Of a DNA stretch of 10,229 nucleotides, positions 1 through 5,509 are shown in pieces. The position numbers and the translations under genes are program-made. Each line of letters starts with the position of its first letter. The first letter of the stretch is position 1. The notes beneath the pieces were generated by a model that had not been told where the DNA came from, did not search any database, and was given only the letters and a program-made list of their open reading frames with translations. The stretch is taken from NCBI GenBank assembly GCA_948852375.1, contig CAQOYX010000052.1, forward strand, positions 1 through 10,229. The letters run 5' to 3'. The DNA is from an uncultured Clostridia bacterium (lineage in GTDB: Bacteria > Bacillota_A > Clostridia > TANB77 > CAG-508).

Positions 1-1
1 A

Positions 2-64
2 TATTTGTATTTAACAAGGCAAGAAGAAAGATTGCAAGATGTATTAAAAAAGGTATTAGACTAA
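2..64 (+). CDS. C-terminal tail of an unidentified protein (partial)
   Basis: Reading from base 2 gives 20 residues ending in LTRQEERLQDVLKKVLD and a TAA stop at 62-64. The charged, heptad-like pattern suggests an amphipathic C-terminal helix. The frame starting at base 1 is also open to 70-72 but reads as a Lys/Arg/Ile-rich string that looks less protein-like. The gene starts outside the window and too little is visible to name it. No intrinsic terminator with a T-tract follows it; the next structure is the long inverted repeat at 96-160. Confidence 0.5.
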   Translation, partial: YLYLTRQEERLQDVLKKVLD

Positions 65-95
65 AAATATAAAAATTTTGTAAAGATGTTAAAGC

Positions 96-160
96 TTTTT
101 ATTTCTGTCAATTACTTAGCATAATTAAAAATTATGCTAAGTAATTGACAGAAATAAAAA
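96..160. repeat. Perfect 31-bp inverted repeat with 3-nt loop
   Basis: Bases 96-126 are the exact reverse complement of 130-160, separated by AAA. The arms begin with a T-run and end with an A-run, so on either strand the hairpin is followed by A rather than T. It therefore does not match a canonical intrinsic terminator in either direction. The right arm contains the TTGACA at 145-150 that serves as -35 box of the tRNA promoter, and the left arm carries its mirror copy. It could be an operator, a factor-dependent terminator, or the relic of a small palindromic mobile element. Confidence 0.9.
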
Positions 161-173
161 AACATGGTATTCT
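145..173 (+). promoter_or_regulatory. Sigma-A promoter of the tRNA-Glu gene
   Basis: TTGACA (145-150), a 17-bp spacer and TATTCT (168-173), with TG at 165-166 giving an extended -10. Transcription would begin near 180, about 20 bases before the mature tRNA. The -35 box lies inside the right arm of the 31-bp inverted repeat. Confidence 0.75.
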
Positions 174-200
174 ATTTTAAGTAGAAATTTAAGTAAAAAT

Positions 201-275
201 GGCCCCTTGGTCAAGCGGTTAAGACGCAGCCCTCTCAAGGCTGAATCATGGGTTCGATTCCCGTAGGGGTCACCA
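201..275 (+). tRNA. tRNA-Glu (anticodon CUC)
   Basis: A full cloverleaf can be drawn. The acceptor arm is GGCCCCT paired with AGGGGTC (one G-U pair). The D arm is GTC/GAC, the anticodon stem CAGCC/GGCTG with loop CTCTCAA, and the T arm carries TTCGATT. The CCA end is encoded at 273-275. Loop positions 34-36 read CTC, so the tRNA decodes GAG. The overall sequence matches the usual bacterial tRNA-Glu pattern. A C34 isoacceptor reads only GAG, so a UUC tRNA must exist elsewhere. It has its own promoter at 145-173 and a terminator at 314-352. Confidence 0.95.
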
Positions 276-281
276 ACGACG

Positions 282-309
282 TAACTGTTCAAACTAAATT
301 GAACAGTTA
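282..309 (+). other. Small hairpin just downstream of the tRNA
   Basis: An 11-bp perfect inverted repeat, TAACTGTTCAA (282-292) and TTGAACAGTTA (299-309), with a 6-nt loop. It lies between the tRNA 3' end and its terminator, with no T-tract of its own. It may help 3' processing of the tRNA precursor; that role is inferred from position only. Confidence 0.6.
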
Positions 310-313
310 ACAC

Positions 314-352
314 AAAAATTAATCAGAAAATAAGATCTGGTTGATTTTTTTT
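314..352 (+). terminator. Intrinsic terminator of the tRNA transcript
   Basis: Arms 314-326 and 337-349 form a 13-bp stem with two G-U pairs on the plus-strand RNA and a 10-nt loop, running into eight Ts (345-352). Confidence 0.8.
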
Positions 353-417
353 GTTGCCTAAAAACAATATAAAGAGGAGATGGTGCGAATAGTAAAGATA
401 ATTAAGCAAAAGCTAGA

Positions 418-450
418 ATAAAAAACTTAGGAGTATATTCTGAGTTTTTT
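418..450 (+). terminator. Second intrinsic terminator upstream of tlyA
   Basis: Arms 420-430 and 440-450 form an 11-bp stem with one G-U pair, extendable by two pairs, with a short loop and a T-run at 445-450 continuing as ATTTTT. No convincing gene lies between this and the tRNA terminator. The stretch 353-417 holds only a 13-codon reading frame, so this hairpin either backs up tRNA termination or ends an unseen short transcript. Confidence 0.7.
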
Positions 451-491
451 ATTTTTCTAAGAAATTTATACTTTTATATTTTAAAATTTTC

Positions 492-519
492 TTGACAAAT
501 TTAAAAAATAGGATATAAT
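492..519 (+). promoter_or_regulatory. Sigma-A promoter of tlyA
   Basis: TTGACA (492-497), a 16-bp spacer and TATAAT (514-519): both boxes are perfect consensus. The predicted start of transcription is near 526, giving a leader of roughly 28 nt that contains AGAGGG (541-546). Confidence 0.85.
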
Positions 520-553
520 ATATACAAACAAAAATTCGGTAGAGGGAAATTAT

Positions 554-1357
554 ATGAAAGAAAGAATTGATAGTATATTAGTAAATAAAGGATATTTTGA
601 AACAAGACAAAAGGCAAAATATGCAATAGAAGACAAATGTGTATATGTAAATGATGTTTTAATAGAAAAATCTAGTAAGAGTTTTGAAGAGGATTGTAGA
701 ATTGAAATAAAAGGAAAAACTTTAACTTTTGTAAGCCGTGGAGGATTAAAGCTAGATAAAGCAATTAAAGTGTTTAATATAATTTTAAAAGATAAAGTAT
801 GTATGGACATAGGTGCTTCTACAGGAGGATTTACAGATTGTATGTTGCAAAATGGGGCAAATAAAATATTTGCACTTGATGTTGGACATGATCAACTCAG
901 TAGTATTTTAAAAGATGATAAAAGAGTTGTTAATATAGAAGGAACTAATATAAAAGATATAGATATAAAAAATTTTCAAAAAGTAGATTTTATATCAATT
1001 GATGTTTCATTTATTTCATTAACAAATGTACTTGATAAAGCATATGAGCTTTTAAATGATAATGCGGAGATTGTAGTATTAATAAAACCACAGTTTGAAG
1101 CAGGAAGCGAGTTTGTTAATAAAAATGGTGTTGTTAAAGATAAAAAGGTACATATGAAGGTAATTGAAAAAGTAGTATTATATGCAAATAGTTTAGGGTT
1201 TAGAATAAATGATATAGACTATTCACCTATAAAAGGACCAGCAGGAAATATAGAGTATATTATGCATATGAAAAAGGAAAATAATTATAAAATAGATTTA
1301 TTTTCTATAAGAGAGAAAATTAAAGATATAGTAGAAAAGTCACATAAAGAATTATAA
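554..1357 (+). CDS. tlyA: TlyA family 16S/23S rRNA (cytidine-2'-O)-methyltransferase
   Basis: This 267-residue protein has the usual TlyA length and layout. Residues 1-60 form an S4 RNA-binding domain. Then come SRGGLKLDKA (61-70) and an FtsJ/RrmJ-type Rossmann methyltransferase with the SAM motif DIGASTGGFTD (85-95). The expected active-site candidates are present: Lys66/Lys69, Asp150 in SIDVSFIS and Lys178 in IKPQFE. The family methylates 2'-hydroxyls of cytidines in rRNA using S-adenosylmethionine, in the cytoplasm. The ATG at 554 lies 7 nt after AGAGGG and the upstream promoter fits this start. In many clostridia tlyA is followed by NAD kinase and argR before recN; here recN follows after only 123 nt. 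The substrate is inferred from the family. Confidence 0.95.
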   Translation: MKERIDSILVNKGYFETRQKAKYAIEDKCVYVNDVLIEKSSKSFEEDCRIEIKGKTLTFVSRGGLKLDKAIKVFNIILKDKVCMDIGASTGGFTDCMLQNGANKIFALDVGHDQLSSILKDDKRVVNIEGTNIKDIDIKNFQKVDFISIDVSFISLTNVLDKAYELLNDNAEIVVLIKPQFEAGSEFVNKNGVVKDKKVHMKVIEKVVLYANSLGFRINDIDYSPIKGPAGNIEYIMHMKKENNYKIDLFSIREKIKDIVEKSHKEL

Positions 1358-1480
1358 TAATATGGTGAGTATTTATATAAAGTAAAGAATAAGGTTTAAA
1401 ATCAAGTAGCTAAAGACAGTGATTTTAGGATAGAAATTAAAATAAAAAAATAATTTAGAAATGAGATAGGAGAACTAATC
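1358..1480 (+). other. tlyA-recN intergenic region
   Basis: This 123-nt gap has no open frame of note. It contains an 8-bp inverted repeat (1397-1404 with 1420-1427, loop 15 nt) without a T-tract, so it is probably not a terminator. The recN ribosome binding site AGGAG is at 1468-1472. I see no clear promoter, so recN may be read from the tlyA promoter. Confidence 0.5.
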
Positions 1481-3106
1481 ATGATATCAACTATTAATAT
1501 AAAGAACATAGGAATTATAGATGATTTAAGTATAGATTTAAACCAAGGGTTTAATGTATTAACAGGAGAAACTGGTGCAGGAAAAACTTTAATTATTGAT
1601 TCATTATCAATAATATCTGGTGGTAGGTTTTCAAAAGAAATGATAAGAATGGGAGAAAATTATTCATATGTAGAAGCAAGCATATACATGCCAGAAAACG
1701 AATTGGCTGTAGATGGAAACATTATAGTTTCAAGAGAAATATATGCAAACGGAAGAAATTCATGCAAAATAAATGGAAGACTTGTAACTGTTAGCCAGCT
1801 AAAAGATTTTATGAAAAATGTAATAGATATTCATGGGCAATTAGATAACCAAGTATTATTAGATAAAGTATCACATATAGGTTATTTAGATAGCTTTATA
1901 GGTAATGAAATTTTAGATATAAAAGTGAAATATAGGGAGCTATTTGAAAAGTATAATGAAATAAAACAAGAGTTAAAAAACAACTATGGAGATGATAAAG
2001 AAAAACAAAGAAAATTAGACCTTTTAAAGTATCAACTAAATGAAATAGAAGATGCAAAATTAAAAGAGGGAGAAGCTGAAAGTTTAGAAGAACAACGAAA
2101 CATAATGATAAATTCTGAAAAGATTGCAGAAAACTTAGAAGTTTCTGATAAAGCATTAAGTGAGCAATCTATAGATAGTATTAATATAGCAATAAGGGCA
2201 TTGGAAAAAATAGAAAACATAGACGAAAAATACGAAAAAAAACTATCAGAATTAAAAAATGTGTATTATGATATTCAAGAAATAGCAAGAGATATAGCAG
2301 GTTTAAAAGAAGATGTTTGTTTTGATGAAGAACAAAGAAACAAAATAGAAGAAAGACTAGATATGATATTTTCATTAAAAAGAAAATATGGAAATAGTAT
2401 AGAGGATATATTAAAATATAAAGCCGAAATTGAAAATGAAGTTTATGAAATAGAAAATTTAGATGAAATAAACAATAAGCTAAAAGAAGAATTAAGAAAT
2501 ATAGAACAAGAAATGGCAAAACTTGCAAAAAGTATGAATGAAATTAGAACAAAAAAAGCTATAAGTTTATCAGAAATGATAAATAAAGAACTGCAAGATT
2601 TAGAAATGAAAAATGCTAAATTTGAGGCTTGTGTTTTATTAGAAAATGAATTTAATAAAAATGGATTAAATACAGTAGAATTTTTAATATCAACAAATAC
2701 AGGAGAAGAAAAAAAGCCACTTATAAAAATAGCATCTGGAGGAGAAATGTCTAGAATTATGCTTGGGATAAAGTCTATACTTGCAGATGTAGATATGGTA
2801 GAAACATTAGTTTTTGATGAAATAGATACAGGAATAAGTGGAATTGCAGCAAAGGCAGTAAGTATAAAAATGAAAAATATAGCCAAGAGCCATCAAGTAC
2901 TATGTGTAACACACCTTGCAAGCATTGCTGCAAAAGGAGATTATAATTATTATATAAGTAAAGAAGTAAAGGACAATAAAACAAATACAAAAATAAAATT
3001 ATTAGAAGAAGATGAAACAATTAGGGAAATTGCAAGAATTGCAAGTGGAGATATAACAGAGATTGCAATAGAACATGCAAAACAATTAAGAAAAAATGCC
3101 ACATAA
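1481..3106 (+). CDS. recN: DNA repair protein RecN
   Basis: This 541-residue SMC-like ATPase, slightly shorter than typical RecN (about 550-570), is involved in double-strand-break repair and recombination in the cytoplasm. The N-terminal ATPase half has Walker A GETGAGKT (29-36) and the family segment DIHGQLDNQ (116-124). Residues about 145-370 are a Lys/Glu-rich coiled coil. The C-terminal half has the ABC signature ASGGEMSR (418-425), Walker B LVFDEIDTG (catalytic Glu447) and a VTHLASIA H-loop. AGGAG lies 8 nt upstream of the ATG. The gene appears intact. The final codons and the TAA stop form part of a terminator hairpin. No in-frame CGG codon was found. Confidence 0.97.
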   Translation: MISTINIKNIGIIDDLSIDLNQGFNVLTGETGAGKTLIIDSLSIISGGRFSKEMIRMGENYSYVEASIYMPENELAVDGNIIVSREIYANGRNSCKINGRLVTVSQLKDFMKNVIDIHGQLDNQVLLDKVSHIGYLDSFIGNEILDIKVKYRELFEKYNEIKQELKNNYGDDKEKQRKLDLLKYQLNEIEDAKLKEGEAESLEEQRNIMINSEKIAENLEVSDKALSEQSIDSINIAIRALEKIENIDEKYEKKLSELKNVYYDIQEIARDIAGLKEDVCFDEEQRNKIEERLDMIFSLKRKYGNSIEDILKYKAEIENEVYEIENLDEINNKLKEELRNIEQEMAKLAKSMNEIRTKKAISLSEMINKELQDLEMKNAKFEACVLLENEFNKNGLNTVEFLISTNTGEEKKPLIKIASGGEMSRIMLGIKSILADVDMVETLVFDEIDTGISGIAAKAVSIKMKNIAKSHQVLCVTHLASIAAKGDYNYYISKEVKDNKTNTKIKLLEEDETIREIARIASGDITEIAIEHAKQLRKNAT

Positions 3107-3121
3107 AAATGTGGCACTTTT
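3097..3121. terminator. Bidirectional terminator overlapping the recN stop codon
   Basis: TGCCACAT (3097-3104) and ATGTGGCA (3109-3116) form an 8-bp stem around an AAAA loop. CTTTTCT follows on the plus strand, and on the minus strand the hairpin is followed by a run of six Ts (plus-strand As at 3091-3096). The recN TAA (3104-3106) sits at the stem-loop junction. It can serve both recN and the convergent gene ending at 3132. Confidence 0.8.
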
Positions 3122-3131
3122 CTCACTATTA

Positions 3132-3479
3132 TCAATAGATAGACTGAAATTTTCCTACAATTTCTGCTAAATATTCTGTTTTTCCAAGTTCCTTCACACT
3201 AGTAAAGCATTTCTCAAGAATACAAGCAACCTCAGAGGTGTCAAAGATCTGAATAGCAACTAAGGATACAAAAAACATATGTTGCAATACTGGCTCTGTA
3301 ATTTGCTGATATACTTCAATCTCAGGCCTTGATAATGTTATAATTAAAGGCTTCGATAGGTCATCTAACAAATTAAACCTTACATAATTTTCATATGGGT
3401 TTTGGTCAAAAGCTTCTATTGCATCTTTTGCAATATTTGTCAGAATGTCATCGGTAATAAAGTCATCTAGTATCATCAT
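3132..3479 (-). CDS. Conserved-looking hypothetical protein, 115 residues
   Basis: I do not recognise the family. The protein is acidic, with no signal peptide or obvious membrane helix. It starts MMILDDFITDDILTNIAKD and looks mostly helical, with a proline-containing middle (LSRPEIEVYQQITEPV). A perfect AAGGAGG (3488-3494) lies 8 nt before the ATG at 3479, which strongly supports translation. It is transcribed convergently to recN and divergently from lysS. Its composition differs from its neighbours: a sampled 60-base line is about 40% GC, noticeably richer than nearby recN and lysS lines. Both Arg codons are AGG where recN and lysS mostly use AGA. This hints at a separate origin or different expression, but the gene is short. 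Confidence 0.75.
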   Translation of the reverse strand: MMILDDFITDDILTNIAKDAIEAFDQNPYENYVRFNLLDDLSKPLIITLSRPEIEVYQQITEPVLQHMFFVSLVAIQIFDTSEVACILEKCFTSVKELGKTEYLAEIVGKFQSIY

Positions 3480-3528
3480 AATTTCTGCCTCCTTTTGGTA
3501 TAGTGATATAAATTTTACTACAATTTAC

Positions 3529-3557
3529 AGTTTAACATAAAGCAGATGAAAAATCAA
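3529..3557 (-). promoter_or_regulatory. Possible promoter of the minus-strand hypothetical gene
   Basis: On the minus strand, TTGATT (3557-3552), a 17-bp spacer and TAAACT (3534-3529). The predicted start is near 3522, about 40 nt before the start codon. The match is moderate and the sequence is AT-rich, so confidence is low. Confidence 0.3.
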
Positions 3558-3577
3558 GGTTAAATTTGAAGATATTG

Positions 3578-3606
3578 TTTACATTTGGGCAAATATAATA
3601 TATAAT
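3578..3606 (+). promoter_or_regulatory. Probable promoter of lysS
   Basis: TTTACA (3578-3583), a 17-bp spacer and TATAAT (3601-3606). A second TATAAT at 3594-3599 has poorer spacing. The leader of about 50 nt is too short for a T-box. AAGGAAGG (3643-3650) precedes the ATG at 3663 with a rather long gap. Confidence 0.55.
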
Positions 3607-3662
3607 ATAACATTATAAAGATAGAGTATAATTTGTATTTTAAAGGAAGGATGTTGTAAAAT

Positions 3663-5165
3663 ATGAGTGAAAACGAAAATAATAATATCGAAGAACAGGA
3701 AGTAGATATTAATCATTTAATGCAAGTAAGAAGAGAAAAGTTAGAGGAATTACAAAAAAACGGAAAAAATCCATTTGAAATTACTAAATTTAATAGAACA
3801 AATACTGCAAAAGAAATAAAACAAAATTATGAAAAATTTGAAGAAAAAGATGTAACTGTTGCAGGAAGAATTATTGCAAAAAGAATTATGGGAAAAGCAT
3901 CATTTTGTACTATTCAAGATTTAGATGAAAAAATACAAAGTTATGTAAGCATTAATGATTTAGGAGAAGAAAGTTATAAAGAATTTAAAACTTATGATAT
4001 AGGAGATATTATAGGTATTACTGGTTTTGTGTTTAAAACGAAAACAGAAGAGATTTCTGTACATGCAAAAAGTGTAACATTACTTTCGAAATCATTAAGA
4101 CCACTTCCAGAAAAATTCCATGGTTTAAAAGATCCAGACTTAAGATATAGACAAAGATATACAGATTTAATAATGAATCCAGAAGTTAAAAAAACATTTG
4201 AAATAAGAAGTAAAATTATTAAAGAAATGAGAAATTTTTTAGATGAAAAAGGATATATGGAAGTTGAAACACCAATACTAAATACAATAGCAGGAGGAGC
4301 AACTGCAAAGCCATTTGTTACACATCATAATGCTTTAGATATAGACATGTATTTAAGAATTGCACCAGAATTATATTTAAAAAGATTAATAGTTGGTGGG
4401 TTTGATAAAGTATATGAAATAGGCAGACTATTTAGAAATGAAGGAATGGACATAAAACATAATCCAGAATTTACATCAATAGAATTATATTCAGCATATG
4501 AAGACTATAATGATATGATGAATATTACAGAAGAAATGATATCTAAAATTGCAAAAGACATATTAGGAACAACAAAAATTACATACCAAGGAACAAAGAT
4601 AGATTTAACACCATCATGGAAAAGAATAACAATGATAGATGCAATAAGAGAAGTAACAGGAGTAGATTTTAATAAAATAAGTACAGATGAAGAGGCGGTA
4701 AAACTAGCAGAAGAAAGAAAACTAGGAGTAGATGATATAAAGAAAACAAGAGGAGATATTATTAACATTTTCTTTGAAGAATATGTTGAAGAAACACTAA
4801 TTCAGCCAACGTTTATTTGTGATTACCCAGTTGAAATATCACCACTAACAAAAAGGAAAAAAGAAGATCCTCGTTTAACAGAAAGGTTTGAATTATTTAT
4901 AGGAGGAAGAGAATATGCAAATGCATATTCAGAGTTAAATGACCCAATAGATCAATATGAAAGATTTAAAAAACAAGTCCAAGCAAGAGAAGCTGGAGAT
5001 GAAGAGGCAAACATGATGGATGAGGACTTCGTACAGAGCTTAGAAATAGGGTTACCACCAACAGGAGGGCTTGGAATGGGAGTTGATAGGCTAATAATGT
5101 TATTAACAGACTCAAGCTCAATAAGAGATGTTTTATTATTCCCAACAATGAAACCTTTGGCATAG
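3663..5165 (+). CDS. lysS: Lysyl-tRNA synthetase, class II
   Basis: This 500-residue enzyme is full length for bacterial LysS and charges tRNA-Lys with lysine in the cytoplasm. A charged N-terminal extension is followed by an OB-fold anticodon-binding domain (about 63-155) and the class II catalytic core. Motif 1 lies around [13 protein letters not shown] (about 192-204). Motif 2 is [15 protein letters not shown] (from Phe257). Motif 3 is [10 protein letters not shown] (468-477). The ending [10 protein letters not shown] is typical of the family. Many clostridia place greA before lysS; here a divergent hypothetical gene sits upstream. It ends in a strong terminator and uses mostly AGA for Arg, with no in-frame CGG found. 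Confidence 0.98.
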   Translation: MSENENNNIEEQEVDINHLMQVRREKLEELQKNGKNPFEITKFNRTNTAKEIKQNYEKFEEKDVTVAGRIIAKRIMGKASFCTIQDLDEKIQSYVSINDLGEESYKEFKTYDIGDIIGITGFVFKTKTEEISVHAKSVTLLSKSLRPLPEKFHGLKDPDLRYRQRYTDLIMNPEVKKTFEIRSKIIKEMRNFLDEKGYMEVETPILNTIAGGATAKPFVTHHNALDIDMYLRIAPELYLKRLIVGGFDKVYEIGRLFRNEGMDIKHNPEFTSIELYSAYEDYNDMMNITEEMISKIAKDILGTTKITYQGTKIDLTPSWKRITMIDAIREVTGVDFNKISTDEEAVKLAEERKLGVDDIKKTRGDIINIFFEEYVEETLIQPTFICDYPVEISPLTKRKKEDPRLTERFELFIGGREYANAYSELNDPIDQYERFKKQVQAREAGDEEANMMDEDFVQSLEIGLPPTGGLGMGVDRLIMLLTDSSSIRDVLLFPTMKPLA

Positions 5166-5252
5166 AACATTTAAAAGATTTTAATAAATCTTAGTGAACT
5201 TTAAAGAATTTTAATAAGTTAAAAAAACGAGTAGCAGTAAAAATACATAAAC

Positions 5253-5284
5253 AAAAAAAGTCAATTGAAAGATTGACTTTTTTT
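5253..5284 (+). terminator. Intrinsic terminator downstream of lysS
   Basis: Arms 5253-5265 and 5272-5284 form a perfect 13-bp stem with a 6-nt loop. The stem base is seven A-T pairs, so the seven Ts at 5278-5284 form the U-tract. The mirrored A-run allows function on both strands. Confidence 0.85.
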
Positions 5285-5404
5285 GTATGAAAAAATAGCA
5301 AAGGAGATGTAATTTTGTTTTTATACATAGCTTTTAATATAGAAATATTAAATTTATATGAAAGAATAACTAAAAAAGTAATTAAGTAACAGTAACTGCT
5401 ACTT
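5285..5404 (+). other. Intergenic region between lysS terminator and RHS promoter
   Basis: No clear gene. AAGGAG (5301-5306) stands 8 nt before a TTG that opens a 24-codon frame (5315-5389); this is probably chance. An imperfect inverted repeat, AGTAACAGT / ACTGCTACT, spans 5385-5403 immediately before the -35 box and could be an operator half-site pair, which is speculative. Confidence 0.35.
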
Positions 5405-5433
5405 TTGACTATAAAAGTATAAAAAAGTATAAA
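5405..5433 (+). promoter_or_regulatory. Probable promoter of the giant RHS gene
   Basis: TTGACT (5405-5410), a 17-bp spacer and TATAAA (5428-5433). Transcription would start near 5441, leaving a leader of about 70 nt that ends with AGGGAGG (5494-5500), 9 nt before the ATG at 5510. Confidence 0.6.
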
Positions 5434-5509
5434 ATTGTAATATTTAATAGAAAAAATAAAAGTGATATAACAATAACATAGAAGAAAATAAAGAGGGAGG
5501 TATAGAACT

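Noticed and set aside
380..421. 13-codon frame starting ATGGTGCGAATA between the two terminators upstream of tlyA
   Set aside because: AGAGGAG directly abuts the ATG, leaving no proper spacing, and the peptide is too short to support. It might be a leader peptide before the 418-450 terminator, but nothing confirms that.
1397..1427. Terminator between tlyA and recN
   Set aside because: An 8-bp stem with a 15-nt loop and no following T-tract.
3607..3662. T-box riboswitch upstream of lysS
   Set aside because: The leader of about 50 nt is too short and shows neither a T-box motif nor an antiterminator hairpin.
5315..5389. 24-codon frame from a TTG with AAGGAG 8 nt upstream
   Set aside because: Good spacing but a weak start codon, very short, AT-rich and without a recognisable pattern; likely chance.
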